DNA of 7,479 nt. Origin: Prosthecobacter debontii (lineage in GTDB: Bacteria; Verrucomicrobiota; Verrucomicrobiia; Verrucomicrobiales; Akkermansiaceae). The notes under the pieces are model-generated. The model was not told where the DNA came from. It did not search any database and was given only the letters and a program-made list of their open reading frames with translations. The stretch's first letter is position 1; each line of letters starts with the position of its first letter. The position numbers and the translations under genes are program-made. The stretch lies in the NCBI GenBank assembly GCA_945885485.1, contig CAMCYT010000122.1, forward strand, positions 1 to 7,479. The letters are read 5' to 3'. Shown here in pieces: positions 1 to 5,673 of the stretch.

Positions 1-2727
1 GAGCGCGCCGGCGAGCGCGAGCGGGAGGTTGAGCATGACTTGCAGGGATAGGGAAACGCTTCGGAAATATCCTGTTAGAAGGACAACGATGACCACAGTG
101 ACGATTCCAAACAGGATGAGGATGCGTTTGGATGCTTGTTGACGGGCGAGGTATTCGCCTTCGAAACGCAGAGTGTAACCAGTGGGAAGTTTGGCTTCTT
201 TGGCAACGGCGCGCTGCCAGTTCAAGACCAAGGATTCGAGATCCCGTTCGCTGGTGTTTGCTCCGATGACGATGCGACGTTGGCCGTTTTCACGGTTGAT
301 GACGTTCGGCCCGTTGACCTCGTGAACATCGGCGACGAGGGAGAGCGGGACGTTGCGACTATCGGGTGTCTCGATGAGTAGGTCGCCGATTTTTTCTGGC
401 CACGTGCGCCAGGATTCCGGGAGTCGCATGACGAGGTCGACTGTGGCTTCGCCTTCGCGGAGTTGGCCGAGCATGGAGCCGCCTAGCAGTCTTGAAATCT
501 GGTCGTTGACCTCGCCCGGGGTGAGTCCTTCGCGTTTGGCGCTAGGGCGGTTCACTTCGATGCGGATCTGAGGGATGGGCACCTGGGCTTCGAGGTTGAT
601 ATCGGTGAGGCCGGGGATGGTTTGGCCTGCTTCTTTGACCTGCGCGCCGAGGCGGCGAAGGGTTTCCAGATCCGGGCCATGGATTTTCACAGCGATCTTT
701 GCGGAAACACCGCTCAGCATGTGGCTGAGGCGATGGCCAATGGGTTGGCCGACGTTGACGAAGGTGCCGGGGATGCCTTTGAGTTTTTCACGGATCTCAG
801 CAAAAACATCCTCACGACTGCGTGAGCTTTCATTGAACTCGACGTCGAATTCGTTGACTGAAACAGGCATAACGTGGTCGTCGCGTTCGGCACGTCCGGC
901 GCGACGGCCAACGGATTTCACTTCAGGGATTTCGAGTAAAAGTTCGACGGCTTTTTTTCCGACCTCGTTGGATTGTTTGAGTGAAGTTCCGGGAGCGCTG
1001 GCGAAAGATATGGTAGCGCTGCCTTCGTTGAATGTCGGGAGGAATTCCTTGCCCATGCCCGGGTAAAGCATGCCTGCGGCGATGACTAGTAGAACGACAA
1101 CCGCGATGACGACGTAAGGTGCTCCGAACGCGGCGCGGAGGAAAGTGGCTTTGGTGCAACTCTTAAGCGCTCTAACAAGAAATCCGTCGCGGTGTTCTTT
1201 GCCTTCTTTAGGTTTCAGGAGGAATGAGCAGAGGACAGGAATGACGGTAAGAGAGACCACGAAAGAGGCGATCATGCTGACGATGGTCGCGATGGCGATG
1301 GGTTGGAAAAGCCGACCCTCGAGGCCGGCGAGGCCTAACAGCGGGACGAAAACCAGGATGATCAAGATTGTGGCGTAGAGGATGCTTGAGCGGACTTCGC
1401 TGGAGGCGGAGGCGATGACTTCGATTTTGGGTTTGGGTAGCTCGAGCGAAGCATTTTCGCGAAGTCGTCGAAACACGTTTTCAACATCGACGATGGCGTC
1501 ATCCACCACCATACCGATGGCGACAGCGATGCCGCCAAGAGTCATGCTGTTGACGCTGATGCCGAACCATTTGAAAGTGAGCAGCGTGATCGCGAAGGAA
1601 AGTGGTATAGCTGTTAGAGTGATGAATGTGGTGCGGAGGTTCAGTAGGAAAAGCAGCAGCACGATGGTGACCATGATCGCGCCGTCACGGATGGCTTCTT
1701 TGAGATTGCCGACCGCGTTTTCGATGAAATCGCCTTGGCGGAAAAGGATCTCAGCTTCGACTCCAGCGGGCAGGCTGGGGCGGAGTTCGGCGAGGGCTTT
1801 TTCGATTTCGGCAGAGAGCTTCAAAGTATCGAAGCCTGGGGATTTATCGATGCTGAGGACGACGCCGGAAGTTTCCTGTTTATCGCCTTTATCTTTGAGC
1901 GCGATGGCTGCATCGCCGCGCATGGTGGCGACTCCGAACTTTACGGCGGCGACATCGCCGATGGTGATGATGCGGTCACCGACGCGTTTCATGACCGATG
2001 CGGCGATGTCAGTTGGATCGGCGGTCATCGCTAGGTTTCGCACCATGATTTCGCGCGGGCCGGATTGAAGGTAGCCGCTGGTGGCGTTTCCTGCGGAGAG
2101 GGAAACGGCGGTTTCGAGTTCATCTAACGAAACGCCTTCGGCCTGCATTTTCATCGGATCTGGCTCGACGTGAATTTGTTTCACGCCACCACCGATGGCG
2201 AGGACTTCGGCGACGCCGGGAATGCTTTGCAAGCGGCGGGCGATGTTTAACTCAGCGAAGGTACGCAGATCCATCGGGGCGATAGCACCGTCCGTTGAGC
2301 GCAGGCCAACGAGGAGAATTTCTCCCATCAACGAGGAGACTGGAGTCATGCCGGAGCGGGTGTTGTCCGGTAGCTTCGCGGCTTGGAGGCGTTCTTGGAC
2401 TTGTTGGCGGGCTTTGTAGATATCGGTGCCCCATGCGAATTCGACGAAGACTAGTGAGAGGCCGACGTCGGAATTTGAGCGGAGTCGGTCTAGACCGCCA
2501 ACGCCTAGTAGGGTATTTTCGAGCGGGCGAGTGACGAGGGTTTCGACTTCTTCGGGAGCGAGGCCAGGGGCTTCGGTCAGGATGGTGACCGTGGGTTTGG
2601 TCATGTCTGGCAGGACTTCGACGGGAAGTTCCGTCGCGGTGCGCAGTCCGAGCAACAGAATCAACAGCGAGGCGGCGATGACCAGCGTGCGGTTTCTGAG
2701 AGAAAAGCGGATGAGTTGGTTAAGCAT
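1..2727 (-). CDS. Heavy-metal efflux RND pump, CzcA/CusA family (partial, C-terminus off the window)
   Basis: This is the inner-membrane proton-driven pump of a tripartite metal-efflux complex, expected to pass metal ions through the adaptor and outer-membrane channel encoded just upstream. The frame is open from ATG at 2727 to the left edge: 909 codons without a stop, against roughly 1,020-1,060 for the family, so about 110-150 residues are missing. Visible parts are TM1 (about 13-30), the first porter domain (about 40-335), TM2-TM6 (about 345-505), TM7 (about 535-555), the second porter domain (about 560-865), TM8 (about 868-886) and the start of TM9. TM4 reads AIGMVVDDAIVDVEN at 403-417, with D409, D410, D414 and E416 as proton-relay candidates. 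The segment around 660-695 (QPIGHRLSHMLSG, then AVKIHGPDLETLRRL) is typical of heavy-metal RND pumps. The start lies 6 bases after the adaptor stop. No clear Shine-Dalgarno is visible. The family is certain; the metal is not. Confidence 0.97.
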   Translation of the reverse strand, partial: MLNQLIRFSLRNRTLVIAASLLILLLGLRTATELPVEVLPDMTKPTVTILTEAPGLAPEEVETLVTRPLENTLLGVGGLDRLRSNSDVGLSLVFVEFAWGTDIYKARQQVQERLQAAKLPDNTRSGMTPVSSLMGEILLVGLRSTDGAIAPMDLRTFAELNIARRLQSIPGVAEVLAIGGGVKQIHVEPDPMKMQAEGVSLDELETAVSLSAGNATSGYLQSGPREIMVRNLAMTADPTDIAASVMKRVGDRIITIGDVAAVKFGVATMRGDAAIALKDKGDKQETSGVVLSIDKSPGFDTLKLSAEIEKALAELRPSLPAGVEAEILFRQGDFIENAVGNLKEAIRDGAIMVTIVLLLFLLNLRTTFITLTAIPLSFAITLLTFKWFGISVNSMTLGGIAVAIGMVVDDAIVDVENVFRRLRENASLELPKPKIEVIASASSEVRSSILYATILIILVFVPLLGLAGLEGRLFQPIAIATIVSMIASFVVSLTVIPVLCSFLLKPKEGKEHRDGFLVRALKSCTKATFLRAAFGAPYVVIAVVVLLVIAAGMLYPGMGKEFLPTFNEGSATISFASAPGTSLKQSNEVGKKAVELLLEIPEVKSVGRRAGRAERDDHVMPVSVNEFDVEFNESSRSREDVFAEIREKLKGIPGTFVNVGQPIGHRLSHMLSGVSAKIAVKIHGPDLETLRRLGAQVKEAGQTIPGLTDINLEAQVPIPQIRIEVNRPSAKREGLTPGEVNDQISRLLGGSMLGQLREGEATVDLVMRLPESWRTWPEKIGDLLIETPDSRNVPLSLVADVHEVNGPNVINRENGQRRIVIGANTSERDLESLVLNWQRAVAKEAKLPTGYTLRFEGEYLARQQASKRILILFGIVTVVIVVLLTGYFRSVSLSLQVMLNLPLALAGAL

Positions 2728-2733
2728 GATCGT

Positions 2734-3846
2734 TTAGGCTTTGGATCTGGCGCGTAAGTTGAGGCTTGCGATGATCAGCAGCATGAGAAGCACTCCGCAG
2801 GTGATGGTTAGAAAAATGACCAATGGGCTAATACCGCCGTGTTCGTGGTCATGGCCGTGCTCTCCGCCGGATGCGGCGATTTCTTCGGCGGTCATTTCGG
2901 TGCCGTCTTCGTTGTGCGGGTGACCGTGAGCGGCATCGAGCGCTTCTTTGAGGGAGACACTGCCTTTTCCCGCGAATGATAATGCGTATGAGCCGTTGAC
3001 GACCACTTCGTCTCCGGGGAATAGGCCTGAGATGATTTCGACTCGGTCGTTGCTGATTTCGCCGACAACAACGGGAACGCGGACGAAGGTATTTTTTAGT
3101 TCATAGTCTTTGATGAAAACGATGCGATTTGAGCGATCGCCTTGCAATGCAGCGCGCGGGACGCTGAGCACGTTTTCGCGTTTGGATGCGATGAGAGAAA
3201 GCTCAACTCTCATCCCGGGGCGGAGTTTTGTGTCGGGATTGGGTAATTCGAATATCGCATTTACCGTGGAAGAGCTAGTTTCCTCATCGGTATTGAGTCG
3301 GAGAAACGTTGATACGGTTTCTTCAGTTCCAAGAGCAGGGATACGAATTCGTGCGGTAAGGCCTTCTTTTAAAAGAGCTGCTTGGTGCTGCGGGACGCGC
3401 GCAACAGCCCACACATTTGTTAGATCGAGAATTTCCATCAGTTCTTTATCTGGTTCTACGGGAGCGCCGAGATGGCCGTCCGAACGGATGACGAGTCCAT
3501 CCGCTGGGGATTTCAACTCGATGACCGGTGGCGGATCTCCAGGTTGGCGGCTTTCGATGCGCAACATGACGTCGCCTTTTTTAACGAAATCTCCTTTGTG
3601 AACGACGGCTTCGATGATTTTCCCAGCGATACGGCTGGAGAGGATGGAATGACTTTCGCAAGTGTGCTCGATTTCGCCTAGCACGGGAATGGTGCTCTCG
3701 AAGGTTGTTTCCTCGGCTGCGACGGTTTCGATGCCTAGGTTTTGGACTCTGGCGGCATCGAGCGGTACGGTGGTTTCGTTGCGCGGGGCTTGGGCGATCG
3801 CAACTACTACGAAGCATGAGTAGAAAATGGATGATAAAAATTTCAT
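2734..3846 (-). CDS. Periplasmic adaptor (membrane fusion protein) of metal efflux RND system, CzcB/CusB-like
   Basis: A 370-residue adaptor that should link the RND pump to the outer-membrane channel. I place the start at ATG 3846 because it opens a clean signal peptide (residues 1-20, ending VVVAIAQA). The same frame stays open to 4074, but that extension is Ser/Pro/Lys-rich and overlaps the upstream gene out of frame. Domains in order: lipoyl half-motifs at about 71-99 (AGKIIEAVVHKGDFVKKGD) and 109-142 (LKSPADGLVI), a beta-barrel at about 145-220 (ending KLRPGMRVELSL), and a membrane-proximal domain at about 225-290 (VLSVPRAAL, ISGLFPGDEVVVNG). Only about ten residues separate the lipoyl halves, so the usual coiled-coil hairpin is absent. 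Residues 307-336 hold seven His among acidic residues. Residues 341-362 form a strong hydrophobic helix followed by a basic tail (LRARSKA), suggesting a C-terminal inner-membrane anchor. The gene lies 34 bases after the outer-membrane gene and 6 before the pump gene. Confidence 0.95.
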   Translation of the reverse strand: MKFLSSIFYSCFVVVAIAQAPRNETTVPLDAARVQNLGIETVAAEETTFESTIPVLGEIEHTCESHSILSSRIAGKIIEAVVHKGDFVKKGDVMLRIESRQPGDPPPVIELKSPADGLVIRSDGHLGAPVEPDKELMEILDLTNVWAVARVPQHQAALLKEGLTARIRIPALGTEETVSTFLRLNTDEETSSSTVNAIFELPNPDTKLRPGMRVELSLIASKRENVLSVPRAALQGDRSNRIVFIKDYELKNTFVRVPVVVGEISNDRVEIISGLFPGDEVVVNGSYALSFAGKGSVSLKEALDAAHGHPHNEDGTEMTAEEIAASGGEHGHDHEHGGISPLVIFLTITCGVLLMLLIIASLNLRARSKA

Positions 3847-3874
3847 AATGTTAGAAAATATTGATGTTTTGGCT

Positions 3875-3893
3875 TGGCGGCTACAGGCCGCCA
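3875..3893. repeat. Perfect 7-bp inverted repeat spanning the stop codon of the outer-membrane gene
   Basis: TGGCGGC (3875-3881) and GCCGCCA (3887-3893) flank a 5-base loop. On the minus strand it reads TGGCGGCCTGTAGCCGCCA. The TAG stop of the outer-membrane gene (3881-3883) lies in the loop and its edge, and the left arm encodes that protein's last residues (RGGL). The AT-rich stretch downstream (CTAACATT before the adaptor ATG) is not a U-tract, so termination is unlikely. An RNA hairpin here could affect decay or adaptor translation, or the element could be a mobile short palindrome. Confidence 0.6.
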
Positions 3894-5095
3894 CGGCTGG
3901 CTCGGTGGCGGATGTTGGCGAGGTGGAATTCCCGGGTGGCGTCAATTTGGGTGGCGAGGAGTTCGAGGGTTTGTTCGCGGGAAGTGAGGACGGTTTGCAG
4001 GTCGGACTGGCCTTCGCGGTAGGCCTTTTCGAGGAGGTCAGTTTGTTCTTTGGCGAGAGGGAGGAGTTTGTCATTGAGCTCGGAAATGAGAGCCGCCCAC
4101 TGCCGTATTTCTGTTAGAGAAGTGTGGGTTTCGTGGTTGATGTGATTGGCGAGCGCTTTGACTTCCTGATCCCTGCGGTTGTGGCGGGCATTCGCGGCAT
4201 CGATCTTACCTTGGTTGTTGTTCCAGAATGGCAGGGGGATGGAAACTTTGAAGCCGATGATGCTTTCGTTATCCAATCCGTTTGGTGCGTCTTCGCTACG
4301 CTCGCCTGAGGCGAAGACCGAGAGTGCGACGTCTTCTCTGCGGTTGGCTTGTTCGAGTGCGATGCCGGTTACCGCGGCGCGGAGTTGGAGTTTTGCGGCA
4401 GTTAGATCGGGTCGTTGGATAGCGGTGTTGTTCGGAACGGAAATGGCGGACGGATTTCCTGAAAGAGTGACTGCGGTTTGTGGTGCGATCCCTAACAGCG
4501 GTCGAAGTTTTCCAAGTGCTGTGGTTTCCTCTGTGCTGAGTTGACGCTCTTGGCTGGTTAGCTTTAGCGCGGCAAGTTTTGCTTGGGCGGCATCGAGCGG
4601 TGAGCTTTCGCCTTGTTTAGTTTTCTCTAAAATGAAGTCAGTCAACTGGGTGGCTATTTTCTGTTGTTGTTCGAGGAGGGCTTTTCGATCTCGAATCGCG
4701 AGGATTTTAACAAACTCCATGCGAGCCTCTGCGATCAAAAGCCTCTCGACATTTTTGACTTCGGCTTCGGCTGCTTGGATTTCGGTGGCGCTGATTTCCT
4801 TTTCGATTTTGAGTCTGTTCGTCAGCGGAAATTTTTGGGTGAGACCGATTTCGGCGCTGCCTTCGGCGGAGCGGGTGTTGTGGGAGAGGGCGGTGTCGAG
4901 GGTTGGGTTGGAGCGTCGGCCGGATTGTTTGGCGAGGCCGACGGCTTCATCGATGCGGAAGCGGGCGGCAGCGAGTTCGGGATTTTGGTTGTGGACGCGC
5001 GAGGGGATGCTCTCGAAGGAGAGGATTTCGGAAGGTGCGGCAACGAGGGCGTGCGCGGCGATCAGGTAGATGAGCGCAGTGAGATTGAATTTCAT
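3881..5095 (-). CDS. Outer-membrane efflux protein, TolC/CzcC family
   Basis: A 404-residue outer-membrane factor that would form the exit duct of the tripartite metal pump. It starts with MKFNLTALIYLIAAHALVAA, a signal peptide with a plausible cleavage after A20. There is no lipobox Cys, so it is not a CusC-style lipoprotein. The body shows the two-repeat helical architecture of the family: QNPELAAARFRIDEA at 37-51 and a long helical stretch at 95-200, then a second copy with RPDLTAAKLQLRAA at 228-241. PLPFWNNNQGKIDAA at 287-301 closely matches the CzcC-type strand-turn signature, and YREGQSDLQTVLTSREQ at 359-375 matches the C-terminal helix. The length is usual for CzcC (about 400-420). The stop codon lies in the loop of a perfect 7-bp inverted repeat that also encodes the last few residues. 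The upstream leader is AT-rich with no Shine-Dalgarno match. Confidence 0.96.
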   Translation of the reverse strand: MKFNLTALIYLIAAHALVAAPSEILSFESIPSRVHNQNPELAAARFRIDEAVGLAKQSGRRSNPTLDTALSHNTRSAEGSAEIGLTQKFPLTNRLKIEKEISATEIQAAEAEVKNVERLLIAEARMEFVKILAIRDRKALLEQQQKIATQLTDFILEKTKQGESSPLDAAQAKLAALKLTSQERQLSTEETTALGKLRPLLGIAPQTAVTLSGNPSAISVPNNTAIQRPDLTAAKLQLRAAVTGIALEQANRREDVALSVFASGERSEDAPNGLDNESIIGFKVSIPLPFWNNNQGKIDAANARHNRRDQEVKALANHINHETHTSLTEIRQWAALISELNDKLLPLAKEQTDLLEKAYREGQSDLQTVLTSREQTLELLATQIDATREFHLANIRHRASRGGL

Positions 5096-5129
5096 GATTA
5101 ATTAAGCAGGATTGAAATGAAGGATGAGT

Positions 5130-5162
5130 CTCCGCACAGGTGCGCATGGGTATGATGCGGAG
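5130..5162. repeat. Inverted repeat with nested GC-rich palindrome, upstream of the outer-membrane gene
   Basis: CTCCGCA at 5130-5136 pairs perfectly with TGCGGAG at 5156-5162. Nested in its left part is CGCAC-AG-GTGCG (5133-5144). On the transcribed (minus) strand the nested palindrome reads CGCACCTGTGCG. It lies 35 bases upstream of the outer-membrane gene start, between that gene and the His-rich gene. It could be an RNA structure in the operon leader or one unit of a dispersed repeat. No U-run follows, so it is not an intrinsic terminator. Confidence 0.55.
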
Positions 5163-5170
5163 GGGCGAGA

Positions 5171-5187
5171 CACAGAAAGGTTCTGTG
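5171..5187. repeat. Perfect 7-bp inverted repeat between the His-rich gene and the outer-membrane gene
   Basis: CACAGAA (5171-5177) and TTCTGTG (5181-5187) are perfect reverse complements around a 3-base centre. On the minus strand it reads CACAGAACCTTTCTGTG and is preceded by GTAG. No T-run follows on the minus strand, so it is unlikely to terminate transcription. It resembles short dispersed palindromes that I associate with Verrucomicrobia and Planctomycetes genomes; that is recollection and has not been checked. Confidence 0.6.
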
Positions 5188-5200
5188 CTACAAAGTCGCG

Positions 5201-5214
5201 GGCACAGGGGTGCC
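5201..5214. repeat. Short GC-rich inverted repeat just after the His-rich gene
   Basis: GGCAC (5201-5205) pairs with GTGCC (5210-5214) around a 4-base loop; on the minus strand it reads GGCACCCCTGTGCC. It begins 11 bases downstream of the His-rich gene's stop. The following minus-strand sequence (CGCGACTTTG) has no U-tract, so read-through into the outer-membrane gene is expected. It shares a CCTGTG core with the nested palindrome at 5133-5144. Confidence 0.5.
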
Positions 5215-5225
5215 TCGGTGTGACT

Positions 5226-5567
5226 TCAGATCAATGGTGGCTTATCCATGGAGAAGAACGGCTCATCAGGGATGAGCGAATGTTCGGTGGAAATTTCTAG
5301 TAAACTTCCATGGAAAGAGGCAAGCGCGTGGCGGTCGAGCGTAGGCCGATCCGCAACGGGAAACTGGCAGCAATGATGGTGGTGCGGGGTGCTGTCATGT
5401 TCTTCACAATCATCGGGATTTGAATGATGATCGTGGTCGTGATGATCATGGCGCTCATGGGTTTGAGCGCAATTTTCATGATTCGAGTGGGTATTTTTGT
5501 GCATCACAGCGGACACCATTCCTGCGAGAACGCAGAAAGCAATGAGCTGCTTGAGGAAAAATGCCAT
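5226..5567 (-). CDS. Small secreted histidine-rich protein, putative periplasmic metal-binding protein
   Basis: A predicted 113-residue exported protein whose family I do not recognise. ATG 5567 is chosen because it opens a signal peptide (FLKQLIAFCVLAGMVSA, likely cleaved after A20). The frame stays open to 5699, but that extension has no start-site support and covers the divergent promoter region. The mature part has 18 His and four Cys. The core at 37-48 contains HDHHDHDHH, and PHHHHCC at 61-67 joins a His run to a Cys pair, with C33 and C54 upstream. Such spacing suits Cu, Zn, Ni or Co binding. The remaining tail (about 68-113) is not His-rich and ends DEPFFSMDKPPLI, which looks constrained. 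It is the first gene of the leftward efflux unit, 130 bases before the outer-membrane gene. The position recalls czcI (upstream of czcCBA), and the size and location recall CusF; homology to either is unproven. A metal buffer, chaperone or sensor for the pump is inferred. Confidence 0.82.
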   Translation of the reverse strand: MAFFLKQLIAFCVLAGMVSAVMHKNTHSNHENCAQTHERHDHHDHDHHSNPDDCEEHDSTPHHHHCCQFPVADRPTLDRHALASFHGSLLEISTEHSLIPDEPFFSMDKPPLI

Positions 5568-5673
5568 GACTTCCGATAGCTTAGCTTGGGGGATCAGCAA
5601 AGGAATATTTTGTATGAAGGGGAAATTTAGCGGTGGCGCTCGGGCTGAGTCGGGGGCAGATTCATCGCCAACG
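5568..5673. promoter_or_regulatory. Divergent intergenic region, expected promoters for the efflux unit and the CPBP-thiL unit
   Basis: This is the only gap between the two oppositely transcribed units, so the promoters of both probably lie here or slightly inside the flanking reading frames. An AT-rich core (about 5600-5616, AGGAATATTTTGTATGA) is a reasonable place for -10 elements on either strand. I could not assign convincing -35/-10 pairs. No MerR-type (CueR/ZntR), Fur-type or ArsR-type dyad operator was found by eye. If the alternative protease start at 5614 is used, the gap shrinks to 46 bases. Confidence 0.5.

Noticed and set aside
575..2068. Several plus-strand ORFs of 80-230 codons inside the pump gene
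   Set aside because: They are antisense shadows of the RND gene, produced by its codon bias. Their translations are Arg/Ser/Thr/Met-rich with no domains, while the minus frame gives an unbroken, family-matching protein.
3847..4074. N-terminal extension of the adaptor frame (76 extra residues)
   Set aside because: It overlaps the outer-membrane gene in another frame, is Ser/Pro/Lys-rich low-complexity sequence, and would bury the clear signal peptide that starts at 3846.
4664..5101. Long plus-strand ORFs antisense to the outer-membrane gene
   Set aside because: The translations are low-complexity (Phe/Gly/Glu/Asp-rich) mirror products of helical Ala/Glu/Leu codons; the minus-strand gene accounts for the DNA.
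5201..5214. Hairpin after the His-rich gene as an intrinsic terminator
   Set aside because: The minus-strand sequence after the stem is CGCGACTTTG and not a U-tract, and the stem is only 5 bp.
5124..5300. Plus-strand 58-codon ORF across the palindromes and the end of the His-rich gene
   Set aside because: It is antisense to a better supported gene, has no ribosome site, and its protein has no recognisable feature.
5568..5673. MerR-type or Fur-type operator between the divergent genes
   Set aside because: I looked for spaced dyads and found only very short or imperfect ones such as TAGCTTAGCT, which is a direct repeat of five bases.
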